Below, one piece after another: positions 1 to 8,077 of a stretch of DNA of 33,696 bases. A program made the position numbers and the translations under genes. Below the pieces are notes generated by a model. That model did not search any database. It worked only from the letters and a program-made list of their open reading frames with translations, and was not told the DNA's origin. Where the stretch lies: contig CAMKSF010000004.1 of NCBI GenBank assembly GCA_946415375.1, forward strand, positions 1 to 33,696, given 5' to 3'. Within the stretch, counting starts at the first letter, position 1, and every line of letters begins with the position of its first letter. Source of the stretch: an uncultured Clostridia bacterium. GTDB lineage: Bacteria > Bacillota > Clostridia > TANB77 > CAG-508.

Positions 1-1
1 A

Positions 2-61
2 TCTGCAAAATCAAATAGAAAAACCGCATTGAAACATCCTGAATGGTTAAATTTAAACTAA
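2..61 (+). CDS. C-terminal end of an unidentified protein (partial)
   Basis: The second forward frame is open from the left edge for 19 codons and ends at TAA 59-61, with residues ending HPEWLNLN. A strong intrinsic terminator starts five bases later, which supports this being the real end of a gene. The fragment is too short to recognise a family. Confidence 0.45.
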   Translation, partial: SAKSNRKTALKHPEWLNLN

Positions 62-65
62 TAAT

Positions 66-112
66 ATAAAGCCTATAAATTAGATTAAACATCTGTTTAT
101 AGGCTTTATTTA
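66..112 (+). terminator. Rho-independent terminator
   Basis: A 14-bp perfect inverted repeat (66-79 with 96-109) contains GCCTATAAA and TTTATAGGC and is followed by a T-rich tract. It closes the transcription unit whose last codons lie at the left edge. Confidence 0.8.
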
Positions 113-164
113 TTATAACTTATTTACGGGTTACATTAAGAAATTTCCTAAAACTAGGTATATC

Positions 165-193
165 TTGACTTTACAAATAAAAATTGATATAAT
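165..193 (+). promoter_or_regulatory. Sigma-A-type promoter of the tRNA-Arg / tadA unit
   Basis: TTGACT at 165-170 and a perfect TATAAT at 188-193 are separated by 17 bp. The predicted start lies just upstream of the tRNA at 205. Confidence 0.75.
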
Positions 194-204
194 TATTATG
201 AAAT

Positions 205-280
<76 letters not shown>

Positions 281-300
281 TTTTTGTTTTAGGAGAAAAA

Positions 301-774
301 ATGCAAGAAAAAGAATTATTTATGAAAGAAGCTTTAAAGGAAGCTAGAAAAGCATATAATAAATTAGAAATACCTGTTGGAGCTGTGATAGTTAAAGATG
401 GACAAATAATAGCAAGGGCACACAATCAAAAAGAAACTAAGTGTGATACAACAAATCATGCAGAAATACTAGCTATACAAAAAGCAAGTAAAAAGCTTAA
501 ATCATGGAGACTTTTAGACTGTGAGATGTATGTGACATTAGAACCTTGTTCAATGTGCGCAGGAGCTATAATTAATTCAAGAATAAAAAAAGTATATATT
601 GGTGCAATGGATGAAAAAACAGGTGCAGTTGGTTCGGTTTTTAATTTATTTAATGACTATATATTTAATCATAAAGTGGATTTTGAAACTGGATTATTAA
701 AAGATGAATGTGAAGTTATTTTAAAAGATTTTTTTAAAGAACTAAGAAAAATAAAAAAAATTGGAGGAAAATAA
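301..774 (+). CDS. tadA: tRNA-specific adenosine deaminase TadA
   Basis: The 157-aa protein belongs to the cytidine/deoxycytidylate deaminase superfamily. It deaminates A34 of tRNA-Arg(ACG) to inosine, so one tRNA can read several arginine codons. The zinc site is complete: HAE with His53 and the catalytic Glu55, and PCSMC with Cys83 and Cys86. Length and the N-terminal VGAVIV strand are typical. The ATG at 301 has AGGAGA a few bases upstream. The gene follows tRNA-Arg(CCU) at 20 bp and precedes a membrane protein whose start lies one base beyond the tadA stop. The order tadA, SRP RNA, dnaX, ybaB, recR matches the yaaJ-scr-dnaX-yaaK-recR region of Bacillus subtilis, which supports TadA over a guanine deaminase. 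Confidence 0.95.
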   Translation: MQEKELFMKEALKEARKAYNKLEIPVGAVIVKDGQIIARAHNQKETKCDTTNHAEILAIQKASKKLKSWRLLDCEMYVTLEPCSMCAGAIINSRIKKVYIGAMDEKTGAVGSVFNLFNDYIFNHKVDFETGLLKDECEVILKDFFKELRKIKKIGGK

Positions 775-775
775 A

Positions 776-1498
776 ATGCCAAAAGCTTTACATGTATCAA
801 TTATAGTATTAATTATTGTTGCTATTGTTTTTACAGCAATAATGTTAATATTAAGGTATGATGAAAAAGGTGAAGAAAATATGCCTTTTGATATATCTAA
901 AATTTCTATAATATCATCTATTAATGGACAAGATATAGAAGATAGTAATCATTTATGGAATAAAGCCGTAGGACAAGATAATGATATTCATTTATATATA
1001 GAAAAGAACAAAAACTATAAAGAAACAGAGACTATTGATAAAGTTGTTTTAAATAACTTTGTAATAAGTGAATTTCCCAAAAAAGGAACAATATCGATTT
1101 TTCAGCCATCTAATAATGAGAAAGAATTTTTCGAAAATATAGATAAATATAAAACAGAAGAAATTGTATATACAGGAGCACAATCAACAAATTGGAAAGA
1201 ACTAAAAATTTCAAACCAAGGAGGACTAATAGCATTTAGAGTTGCTAATCAAAATTTAGGAACATATGTCTCAAATGAAAAAGAAATAGATTATAAAAAT
1301 TTACTTAAAAAAATAAACATTAAAGAAGAAGACATAAGCTTAAAAATGTCATTTGATGTAAGTATAGTATTAACTGGAGAAAAACAGTATAAAACAACAG
1401 TTGATATAGAATTACCAGCAAAAGGGATAGTAGAAACAGGAAAAGAAGGAACCGAAATTAATGGTAAAGACCTAGTCTTCAAGAGAGTAGAAAATTAG
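776..1498 (+). CDS. Hypothetical protein with one N-terminal membrane anchor
   Basis: I do not recognise this 240-aa protein. Residues 7-27 form a hydrophobic segment (IIVLIIVAIVF and following) with no signal-peptidase site, so the rest is probably a membrane-tethered extracytoplasmic domain. That part is rich in short beta-like segments and charged residues and has no cysteines. The ATG at 776 is preferred over an in-frame TTG at 761, because GGAGG at 763-767 sits 8 nt before the ATG and would overlap the TTG. The gene follows the tadA stop with one base between, so translational coupling is likely. It ends about 10 bp before the SRP RNA promoter. Confidence 0.75.
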   Translation: MPKALHVSIIVLIIVAIVFTAIMLILRYDEKGEENMPFDISKISIISSINGQDIEDSNHLWNKAVGQDNDIHLYIEKNKNYKETETIDKVVLNNFVISEFPKKGTISIFQPSNNEKEFFENIDKYKTEEIVYTGAQSTNWKELKISNQGGLIAFRVANQNLGTYVSNEKEIDYKNLLKKINIKEEDISLKMSFDVSIVLTGEKQYKTTVDIELPAKGIVETGKEGTEINGKDLVFKRVEN

Positions 1499-1507
1499 TA
1501 AAAACAC

Positions 1508-1536
1508 TTGTAAAATAAATGAATATGGTATATAAT
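1508..1536 (+). promoter_or_regulatory. Promoter of the SRP RNA gene
   Basis: TTGTAA (1508-1513) and TATAAT (1531-1536) are 17 bp apart. The predicted start is near 1543, at the base of the SRP RNA stem. Confidence 0.7.
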
Positions 1537-1542
1537 ACAAAT

Positions 1543-1676
1543 GGTATGAAGATAGATTCTTGTATGGAGGGCATCCAATAGAAGCCTATGAACCTTGTCA
1601 GGTCCGGAAGGAAGCAGCAATAAGTAGATACTTTTATGTGGAGGCTTTCCATAGAAGAATCTAAATCACACCATTT
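1543..1676 (+). ncRNA. ffs: Signal recognition particle RNA, short 4.5S-like form
   Basis: The conserved apical SRP motif is present at about 1599-1625 (GTCAGGTCCGGAAGGAAGCA, then GCAATAAG). The molecule folds as one long hairpin: AGATTCTT from 1554 and TATGG pair with CCATA and AAGAATCT ending at 1662. An outer helix of ATGGT and TGA with TCA and ACCAT runs into a T tract at 1673-1679 and probably ends the transcript. The RNA binds Ffh and helps target membrane proteins. Its place just upstream of dnaX is as in B. subtilis. Promoter and T tract leave about 134 nt, so there is no room for the Alu domain of the B. subtilis form. Confidence 0.92.
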
Positions 1677-1702
1677 TTTTCTATCAAATTGGGGGTAAAG
1701 TT

Positions 1703-3325
1703 ATGGGATACACAGCTCTTTATAGAAAATTTAGACCTATTAAATTTGATGAACTAGTAGGACAAGAACATATTACAAAAACTTTAAAAAATCAAATAAT
1801 ATCTGATAGGGTAGGACATGCATATTTATTTAATGGAGGAAGAGGAACTGGTAAAACAACAATTGCAAAAATTTTAGCTAGAGCAGTTAATTGTCTAAAA
1901 CCAAAAGATGGAGAACCTTGTAATGAATGTGAAATATGCAAAGCTGCCTTAGATGGATCTCTTACAGACATTGTAGAGATGGATGCCGCATCAAATAATA
2001 GTGTTGAAGATGTAAGAGATATAAGAGAAGCAGTTAATTTTTTACCTACAAAAGCAAAATATAGAGTATATATAATAGATGAGGTTCATATGCTATCAAC
2101 AGGAGCATTTAATGCACTCCTTAAAACATTAGAAGAACCACCAAAACATGTAAAATTTATGCTTGCAACAACAGAACCACAAAAAATACCTGCAACTATT
2201 CTTTCTAGATGCCAAAGATTTGATTTTAAAAGAATATCAAATGAAGACATTATAAAAAGACTAAAAATAGTATGTGAAGAGAGTAAAATATCAATTAGTG
2301 ATGAAGCACTTAACTTAATTGCAACTCTTGCTGAAGGTGGAATGAGAGATGCTCTTTCAATATTAGAAAGATGTAATCAAGATGGAGAAGACAAAATTGA
2401 TGAAGATAAAATTAGAGATTTAGTAGGAATTCCAAAAATAACATATATTAAGCAAATAGTAGAAGCAATTATAAATTATGATGTTGATACAAGTTTAAAG
2501 ACAATAGAAGAAATATTAAAAGAAGGGAAAGACCTAAATAATTTATTATGGGAAATTATTAAATATGTAAAAGATGTTTTACTATTTAAGTCAACAGGAA
2601 GTATTCAAACATATACCAAAGAAGAAGTAGAAGATATAAAAGTATTAGCAGAAAAAATTTCTAAAGAAGACCTAATAAACTTGATTTGTAATTTATCTGA
2701 ACTTGAAAATTCACTTAAAATGTCAACACAGAAACTAATTATCTTCCAAGCAGGAATAATTAAGTTATGTAATAAACAAGATATTAACAAAAGTGAAAAA
2801 AATGTGGATAGTAGTACTGATAATAACAGTTCAAATGCAAACAATAATTATAATATAAACATTTTAGAACAAAGAGTAACAAAAATTGAAAATTTTTTAC
2901 GAGCTAGTAATTTTGCAGAAAAAGGTAAAAAAACTAAGTTCTCGGTACAAACTAATTCCGAAGAAACACAAAAGGCGATACAAAAGCCAAAGTATGAAGG
3001 AAAAACGCAGGATTACTGGCCTAAGTTAGTAGATAGTTTTAAAGATGAAGGAAAAATGTTCATGTATATAAACTTAGCAGGAACTGTTGCAAAAGAGATT
3101 AATGACATGACAGTTGCCATAGAGTTTCCAAATGGTATGAGCAAAGTTGCAAAAGATTTTCTTGAAAGACCAGAAAATAGGTTGAATCTACAAAAGACAA
3201 TTACTATGGCTGCAGGAAAAGAAATGCAAATAAAATATGTAGATTGCAAACCAGTAGAAGATGACTTTAATAAAGGGTTTGAAGGTTTTGCAAGTAATAT
3301 TGATGTTCCGTTTAATGTGATTTAA
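1703..3325 (+). CDS. dnaX: DNA polymerase III subunit gamma/tau
   Basis: This 540-aa AAA+ subunit of the clamp loader opens and loads the sliding clamp. Walker A is GGRGTGKT (45-52). The zinc-binding cysteines are at 64, 73, 76 and 79, Walker B with D126-E127 lies in YIIDEVHM, and the SRC arginine-finger motif is at 168-170. The AAA+ core and collar (1 to about 370) are followed by an Asn/Ser-rich linker (about 375-395) and a C-terminal tau-like region. The SD TTGGGGG precedes the ATG at 1703. No promoter fits between the SRP terminator and the start, so transcription probably comes by read-through from upstream. ybaB and recR follow as an operon. Confidence 0.96.
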   Translation: MGYTALYRKFRPIKFDELVGQEHITKTLKNQIISDRVGHAYLFNGGRGTGKTTIAKILARAVNCLKPKDGEPCNECEICKAALDGSLTDIVEMDAASNNSVEDVRDIREAVNFLPTKAKYRVYIIDEVHMLSTGAFNALLKTLEEPPKHVKFMLATTEPQKIPATILSRCQRFDFKRISNEDIIKRLKIVCEESKISISDEALNLIATLAEGGMRDALSILERCNQDGEDKIDEDKIRDLVGIPKITYIKQIVEAIINYDVDTSLKTIEEILKEGKDLNNLLWEIIKYVKDVLLFKSTGSIQTYTKEEVEDIKVLAEKISKEDLINLICNLSELENSLKMSTQKLIIFQAGIIKLCNKQDINKSEKNVDSSTDNNSSNANNNYNINILEQRVTKIENFLRASNFAEKGKKTKFSVQTNSEETQKAIQKPKYEGKTQDYWPKLVDSFKDEGKMFMYINLAGTVAKEINDMTVAIEFPNGMSKVAKDFLERPENRLNLQKTITMAAGKEMQIKYVDCKPVEDDFNKGFEGFASNIDVPFNVI

Positions 3326-3374
3326 ATTATAAAAATAATTATTTTAAAATAAAAATAGAAAGGATTGATTGAAT

Positions 3375-3713
3375 ATGGGTAAAAGAGGAGGATTCCCTGG
3401 TGGAGGATTCGGAGGAATGAATATTAATAATTTAATGAAAGAAGCAAAAAAAATGCAGGCTGATATTGAAAAATCTCAAGCAGAAATAACAGCAAAAGAC
3501 TTTGAAGCAACTGCAGGTGGAGGAGCAGTAAAAGTTGTTGTTTCAGGAGCAAAATTTATTAAAGAATTAACAATACAAAAAGAAGCAGTTGACCCAGATG
3601 ATGTTGAAATGCTTCAAGATTTAGTTACAACTTGTGTAAATGAGGCTTTAAGAAAAGTTGATGAAGAACAAGCTGCACAAATGGGAAGATTTAATATACC
3701 AGGATTAATGTAA
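3375..3713 (+). CDS. ybaB: YbaB/EbfC family nucleoid-associated protein
   Basis: This 113-aa protein is the homolog of B. subtilis YaaK and E. coli YbaB, small dimeric DNA-binding proteins found between dnaX and recR. It has the Gly-rich and Met-rich N-terminus, a long basic helix ([16 protein letters not shown]), the [11 protein letters not shown] strand turn, and a C-terminal helix ending [13 protein letters not shown] 3375 is used here. An in-frame TTG at 3369 adds two residues and is closer to the AAAGGA Shine-Dalgarno (5 nt versus 11), so the start is uncertain by two codons. recR follows 13 bp downstream. Confidence 0.92.
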   Translation: MGKRGGFPGGGFGGMNINNLMKEAKKMQADIEKSQAEITAKDFEATAGGGAVKVVVSGAKFIKELTIQKEAVDPDDVEMLQDLVTTCVNEALRKVDEEQAAQMGRFNIPGLM

Positions 3714-3726
3714 GAGGAGATACAAA

Positions 3727-4326
3727 ATGTCAGAATACGCACCATCAATAGAAAAATTAATAGAAAGCTTTGAAAGGCTTCCAAGTATAGGACATAAAAC
3801 AGCTGCAAGGCTTGCTTTTCATGTGTTGGATTGGGATGAAGAAGAAACAAATGCATTTATTTCTTCAATAGTAACTGCAAAAAAGAATTTAAAATATTGC
3901 AGTAAATGTTTTAATATAACTGATGTTGACCCATGTCCAATATGTTCTAACCCAAAAAGAGATCAAAGTACAATATGTGTTGTAGAAGATGTAAGAGATG
4001 TTGCAGCAATGGAAAGAACACATGAATTTAAGGGAGTATATCATGTTTTACATGGTTCTATTTCTCCAATGAATGGAGTAGGACCAGATGATATAAAAAT
4101 AAAAGAACTGCTTTCTAGACTTATGGAAGGAAATGTAAAAGAAGTAATTTTAGCTACAAACCCTAGAGTAGAAGGAGAAGCAACAGCAATGTATATTTCA
4201 AAACTTATTAAGCCTATGGGAATAAATGCAACTCGTATTGCACATGGAATTCCAGTGGGAGGAGATTTAGAATATACAGATGAGATTACTTTAACTAAAG
4301 CTTTAGAGGGAAGAAGAATAATATAG
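3727..4326 (+). CDS. recR: Recombination mediator protein RecR
   Basis: At 199 aa this has the standard RecR length. The order is a helix-hairpin-helix around [13 protein letters not shown] (18-30), a C4 zinc finger with Cys58, Cys61, Cys70 and Cys73, a TOPRIM domain from about residue 81 (STICVVED), and the C-terminal [12 protein letters not shown] segment with a Walker-B-like strand. With RecF and RecO it helps RecA load on SSB-coated gapped DNA. AGAGGAG precedes the ATG. It is the last gene of the dnaX-ybaB-recR operon and is followed by a weak terminator. Confidence 0.96.
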   Translation: MSEYAPSIEKLIESFERLPSIGHKTAARLAFHVLDWDEEETNAFISSIVTAKKNLKYCSKCFNITDVDPCPICSNPKRDQSTICVVEDVRDVAAMERTHEFKGVYHVLHGSISPMNGVGPDDIKIKELLSRLMEGNVKEVILATNPRVEGEATAMYISKLIKPMGINATRIAHGIPVGGDLEYTDEITLTKALEGRRII

Positions 4327-4335
4327 AAAATAAAC

Positions 4336-4364
4336 AAAAGGCTTCAATTAAAGGAGCTTTTTTA
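4336..4364 (+). terminator. Probable terminator after recR
   Basis: AAAG and CTTC pair with GGAG and CTTT around one bulged G, followed by a run of T (about 4358-4363). The stem is short and imperfect, so some read-through is plausible. Confidence 0.5.
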
Positions 4365-4379
4365 TTTATTACAAAAAAC

Positions 4380-4408
4380 TTGAAATTTATGTAAATTAGG
4401 AATATAAT
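4380..4408 (+). promoter_or_regulatory. Sigma-A-type promoter for the gene at 4527
   Basis: TTGAAA (4380-4385) and TATAAT (4403-4408) are 17 bp apart. A 5' leader of about 110 nt precedes the coding start at 4527. Confidence 0.65.
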
Positions 4409-4415
4409 ATATATC

Positions 4416-4434
4416 AATGTGATAATTTCACATT
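4416..4434. promoter_or_regulatory. Perfect palindrome at the transcription start (operator candidate)
   Basis: AATGTGA and TCACATT (4416-4422 and 4428-4434) are perfect inverted arms around TAATT. The site begins 7 bp after the -10 box, so it covers the expected start of transcription. TGTGA-N5-TCACA resembles a CRP-family site, but those usually have N6. Confidence 0.45.
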
Positions 4435-4526
4435 AGTATTAGTCTTATCTCGATAATTAGAGAAAAGAAAAACCTCGAGTTTTCATAATAAATGGAATGA
4501 CAACAATAGTTAAATGGAGGTATAAA

Positions 4527-5159
4527 ATGAGTTGTTTTTTTAATTTCTTTTATGTGAAAGGCTGGTTTGATAAGGGATATTTAATGACTCCAAAAAGCCT
4601 ATATAAACGGATTTTAAAGGACAGTGAAGTATCTACTTATGGTTGGATAACATCTGCAACAGAACTTGTGAATATTTGCAGGGATATTAATTTTCCAAAA
4701 GAATATGCAAGAGGAATTAAAATTTGTATTTTAAATTGCTTTGCAGAGTTGGAAACTAAAAAAGAAATTCCTATCCGTAGACTTCCAAGTGATGATAAAG
4801 CGGTTTATTACTGCTACAATTCATTGGATTCTTCGTCAGATGATGAAGCATTAAATGCAAAGAAAAAATACTTTTCAGCAGTTCTAGATGGCATAATAAA
4901 GTATGATCCAGTTAGATTTCAAATTCCGATTTACGCAGGAGAGTCATATAAAAAAGTATGTAAAGATTGGAAAGAAGATATAATGAGTTTGTATTTTAAG
5001 GAATATAATGTCAATTTTGAAAGGATGAAGAGAATATTTCAAATTAGTTTTTTTAATACGATAATTACTGCAAAGAAAAATGGTTTATTTGAAAAAGATG
5101 AAGAAAACTATTGGAAAAGCTTTGTAAATTTTGCACGGGAATTAATAGAAGAAGAATAA
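4527..5159 (+). CDS. Hypothetical protein, 210 aa
   Basis: I do not recognise a family. The protein appears soluble, with many Tyr, Phe and Lys residues, no signal peptide and no obvious motif. The hydrophobic start (MSCFFNFFYVKGWF) is too short and aromatic for a clear membrane span. ATG 4527 is chosen because GGAGG lies at 4516-4520. An upstream in-frame ATG at 4497 has no Shine-Dalgarno. The gene forms its own unit with promoter 4380-4408, palindrome 4416-4434 and terminator 5168-5203. It uses codons rare in its neighbours (CGG, CGT, CCG, GCG), which hints at separate ancestry but does not prove it. Confidence 0.7.
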   Translation: MSCFFNFFYVKGWFDKGYLMTPKSLYKRILKDSEVSTYGWITSATELVNICRDINFPKEYARGIKICILNCFAELETKKEIPIRRLPSDDKAVYYCYNSLDSSSDDEALNAKKKYFSAVLDGIIKYDPVRFQIPIYAGESYKKVCKDWKEDIMSLYFKEYNVNFERMKRIFQISFFNTIITAKKNGLFEKDEENYWKSFVNFARELIEEE

Positions 5160-5167
5160 AACAACTT

Positions 5168-5203
5168 GGAGTATATAGATTATTTCTATATACTCCTTTT
5201 TTT
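5168..5203 (+). terminator. Rho-independent terminator after the 210-aa hypothetical gene
   Basis: A 12-bp perfect stem (5168-5179 with 5185-5196, GGAGTATATAGA arm) is followed by seven T. The T tract overlaps the stop codon of the convergent gene. Confidence 0.85.
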
Positions 5204-6326
5204 AATGCATTATAATTTTACAAATATTTTCTGATGCATTAGGTTTAGCAATTAAATATGTATGTTCTCTCATATTATTTAATACGGCATCGTCATTTAT
5301 TAAAATATTTAAAATAAAATTTACATCATCATCTTTTTTTAACCATTTAGCAACCTTTTTACTTTCTAAAAAATGTGCATTTTCTTCTTCCTGTCCAGGT
5401 ATTGGATTTATTAATACCATAGGTAAATGTGAAACCAAAGATTCAGAACTTGTAAGTCCACCTGGTTTAGTAATTACTAAATCAGAAATACTCATATATT
5501 CTGCAACTTTATCAGTATATTCAAAAATTCGAACATCGTTTTCTTTTAAATTATCTTGTACTATTTTAGTAAAACTATTTTTCATTGACTCATTTTTTCC
5601 AGATATTGCTATAACTTGAACGTTAGTAAAACTTTTTACAAGACATTCAAATACATTCAATGTCATTTCTTTTCCTAAGCCAAATTCCCCTCCACCAAAA
5701 AACAATACTGTTTTTTTATTATTATCAAAATTTAAATCATTTATAATTTGCTCTCTATTATGATTTTGTAGGAATTCTTCTCTTACTGGTATACCTGTTA
5801 CTATTACTTTATTTTCGTCAATATTTTTTTCTTTTAGTTCTCTTTGCATTTCTGTATTAGAAACAAAGAAATAATCAGTATATGCAGAGTCTATAAGCCA
5901 TTGATCATGTGATTTAAAATCTGTAAGAATAGTTGCGATTTTAAAATTAACCTTTTTCTTACGTTTTAAATAATTACACATTTGTGTGCCAAAAGGATGA
6001 GTTGATATTACAATATCTGGCTTTTTTTCTCTTAATAGTTTTAATAATTTTATTGCCATGAAAGAATTGGCTTTAGAAGAGATGTGTGCAAGTGTGCCTT
6101 TTTGGGAATTTGAATATATTTTTCCCCATGCCCAAGGCATCTTTTTTGCCATTTCTTTGTACGCAGTGGTCGAAACTTTTTCAATTGTTTTATTAACATA
6201 TTTCATACAATCAATTAATTCTACTTCTGTATCTCTATAGTTTTTTACTATATAATTTTCAATAGACTTTGCGGCAGAAAGATGTCCACCTCCATAAGAC
6301 GCATAAAAAATTATAACTTTTTTCAT
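5202..6326 (-). CDS. MGDG synthase/UgtP-type processive glycosyltransferase
   Basis: This 374-aa GT28-family enzyme resembles plant MGDG synthase and B. subtilis UgtP, which transfer sugar from a UDP-sugar to diacylglycerol at the inner face of the membrane. The N-terminal half carries the glycine-rich ASYGGGHLSAAKSI motif (residues 9-22), and ISTHPFG precedes the lipid-acceptor region. The C-terminal half has VLFFGGGEFGLG and the nucleotide-sugar site VITKPGGLTSSESL, followed by INPIPGQEE. MurG is less likely given the N-terminal domain and GQEEENA. Regulation is not visible. The gene is monocistronic, between a convergent hypothetical and divergent ypeB. Acceptor and sugar cannot be fixed from sequence. 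Confidence 0.88.
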   Translation of the reverse strand: MKKVIIFYASYGGGHLSAAKSIENYIVKNYRDTEVELIDCMKYVNKTIEKVSTTAYKEMAKKMPWAWGKIYSNSQKGTLAHISSKANSFMAIKLLKLLREKKPDIVISTHPFGTQMCNYLKRKKKVNFKIATILTDFKSHDQWLIDSAYTDYFFVSNTEMQRELKEKNIDENKVIVTGIPVREEFLQNHNREQIINDLNFDNNKKTVLFFGGGEFGLGKEMTLNVFECLVKSFTNVQVIAISGKNESMKNSFTKIVQDNLKENDVRIFEYTDKVAEYMSISDLVITKPGGLTSSESLVSHLPMVLINPIPGQEEENAHFLESKKVAKWLKKDDDVNFILNILINDDAVLNNMREHTYLIAKPNASENICKIIMH

Positions 6327-6430
6327 ATGAGTTCTCCCTTTTTTATTTTTACTAATTGTATCATAATATTAAAAAAATTGGAATAATTTTTGAAATTTTT
6401 ATACACAATATATAAAAAGGTGGATGAAAA

Positions 6431-7783
6431 ATGAGAAAAAGAAAATTAAAAAGATTAGTTTGGATTTTTGTTATATTTTTAATAATTGCAATTATTTTAT
6501 TAAGCTATAATTTATATAAGAAAAACAGAGAAAGCACACTTGCAAATGAAAATTTATATAATCAATCTTTATATGAATTAGTCTATTATATGGATAATGT
6601 AAAAAATTATTTAGCAAAGGCAACAATTTCTACAAGTGCTACAAATGGAGCAGAAACACTAACAAATGTATGGAGGGAGGCAAATCTTGCACAAACATAT
6701 TTATCTATGCTTCCAATACAAGCACATGAACTAGAAAATACAGAAAAATTCTTAAATCAGGTAAGTGATTATAGCTATAGCTTATCTAGAAAGAGTTTTC
6801 AAGGAGAAAACTTAAGTGATGAAGATTTGGAAAATTTGGAAGAACTTCATAAATATAGTATTGAAATAAATAATGTTGTAAATCAAATCTCTTTTGATTT
6901 AAATGAGGGTAATTTAAAGTGGAAAGATTTAACTGGAAATAGGGACGTTGACTTTGCACAACAGGTAAGTTCTGACTTTAATTTAGCAAGTTCATTAGAA
7001 GAAAATTTACATCAATATAGTGGATTAATATATGATGGAGCATATTCTGAGCATATCGTTTCACAGGAAAAGAAAGGTTTAAAGGGAAATGAAATATCGG
7101 AAGAAGATGCTAAAAATAAGGCGATAGAGATTATAGGAAAAGATAATATACAAGAAATAACAAATTATGGATTGTCTGAAAATGCTCCAGTACCTTCTTT
7201 TACATTTAATATAAAAAACAAGAATCAAGAGAATATAACGCTTTCTATCTCAAAAAAAGGTGGATTTATTGTGTATATGAATTCAGATAAAAAGGTAGAT
7301 GATGAAAAAATTGAAATAGAAGAAGCAAATAGAAAGGCAAAAGCGTATTTAGAAAAAATTGGATTATCTAATATGCAACAAACTTACTATTTAAAAAATA
7401 ATGGTGTAATGACAATTAATTATGCATATTCTCAAGATGGAGTTTTAATGTATCCTGATTTAATAAAGGTAAAAGTAGCTTTAGATGATGGACAAATATT
7501 AGGAATAGAGACGACAGGTTATTTAAATAATCACACTGAAAGAAATATTTCAAAAGTTAAATTAACAAAAGAACAAGCAAGAGAAAAGTTAAATAAAAAA
7601 TTAAATATTAAAAGTGAAATTTTAGCAGTAATACCTACTGAATGGAAAACTGAAATATTGTGTTATGAGTTTAAAGGCAAAATAGAAGATACAGAATATT
7701 TAGTATATATTAATGCAGAAAATGGAGAAGAAGAACAGATTTTAATTATAACAAATACACCAAATGGACAACTTGCTATGTAA
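6431..7783 (+). CDS. ypeB: Spore germination protein YpeB
   Basis: This 450-aa protein matches YpeB, the inner-membrane-associated spore protein that stabilises the cortex-lytic enzyme SleB. One membrane anchor lies at about residues 9-27. The YpeB helical region contains the family signatures LTNVWREANLAQ and FLNQVSDYSYSLSRKS. Two or three PepSY-type repeats follow: from about 219 (ISEEDAKNKAIEIIG), from about 295 (IEEANRKAKAYLEKIG) and from about 378 (LTKEQAREKLNKKL). The SD AAAGGTGGAT precedes the ATG. sleB normally sits just upstream, but here the upstream neighbour is a divergent glycosyltransferase. A SASP gene follows, so expression in the forespore is expected. Confidence 0.93.
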   Translation: MRKRKLKRLVWIFVIFLIIAIILLSYNLYKKNRESTLANENLYNQSLYELVYYMDNVKNYLAKATISTSATNGAETLTNVWREANLAQTYLSMLPIQAHELENTEKFLNQVSDYSYSLSRKSFQGENLSDEDLENLEELHKYSIEINNVVNQISFDLNEGNLKWKDLTGNRDVDFAQQVSSDFNLASSLEENLHQYSGLIYDGAYSEHIVSQEKKGLKGNEISEEDAKNKAIEIIGKDNIQEITNYGLSENAPVPSFTFNIKNKNQENITLSISKKGGFIVYMNSDKKVDDEKIEIEEANRKAKAYLEKIGLSNMQQTYYLKNNGVMTINYAYSQDGVLMYPDLIKVKVALDDGQILGIETTGYLNNHTERNISKVKLTKEQAREKLNKKLNIKSEILAVIPTEWKTEILCYEFKGKIEDTEYLVYINAENGEEEQILIITNTPNGQLAM

Positions 7784-7856
7784 GATTTCTTTTGAGCACA
7801 CAAAAAAGTTCCCAAAAATCACCAAATAATTATTTACTTTTTGTAAAGAATAAGTA

Positions 7857-7890
7857 TTAAGAAAACAAAAGAAATAATTTGTTTTCTTAA
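7857..7890 (+). promoter_or_regulatory. 13-bp hairpin directly upstream of the SASP ribosome-binding site
   Basis: TTAAGAAAACAAA (7857-7869) pairs perfectly with 7878-7890 across an 8-nt loop. The SD AGGAGG begins at 7891, the next base. There is no T run, so it is unlikely to be a terminator. It could stabilise the mRNA 5' end or influence ribosome loading. Confidence 0.5.
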
Positions 7891-7905
7891 AGGAGGATAT
7901 TGATT

Positions 7906-8076
7906 ATGTCTAGAAATAGCAAAAAGATGTCTGAAAATCTAAAAATGGAAATTGCCAAAGAGTTAGGAGTATATGATCAAGTAAAAAAAGATGGTGGATG
8001 GGAAAATGTATCATCCAAAACTTGTGGAAATATAGTTTCAAAAGCAATCGAAATAGCCAATCGTGCTGTAGAATAA
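7906..8076 (+). CDS. Small acid-soluble spore protein, alpha/beta type (divergent)
   Basis: This 56-aa protein coats forespore DNA and protects it from UV and heat. It has the two SASP blocks in order: NLKMEIAKELGV (11-22), which carries the GPR-protease-type Glu-Ile/Leu recognition region, and GNIVSKAIEIANRAV (41-55), the C-terminal DNA-binding helix. The middle, KKDGGWENVSSKTCG, matches the clostridial subfamily with KDGW and SSK/R-x-CG, not the classical Bacillus form with an RxNGSVGG block. AGGAGG lies at 7891-7896, before the ATG. A hairpin lies just upstream and a terminator starts two bases after the stop, so the gene is a single unit. Its placement behind ypeB supports a spore role. 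Confidence 0.88.
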   Translation: MSRNSKKMSENLKMEIAKELGVYDQVKKDGGWENVSSKTCGNIVSKAIEIANRAVE

Positions 8077-8077
8077 T

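Noticed and set aside
2920..2940. Programmed frameshift in dnaX at a run of seven A followed by CT
   Set aside because: A-runs are common at this base composition. No upstream Shine-Dalgarno-like stimulator or strong downstream stem-loop was evident, and Firmicutes often make only tau.
6381..6412. Forespore sigma-G promoter upstream of ypeB (GAATA and CAATATA)
   Set aside because: The spacing of 20 bp is too long and the -10 match is imperfect. A sigma-A reading is equally weak, so no promoter is claimed.
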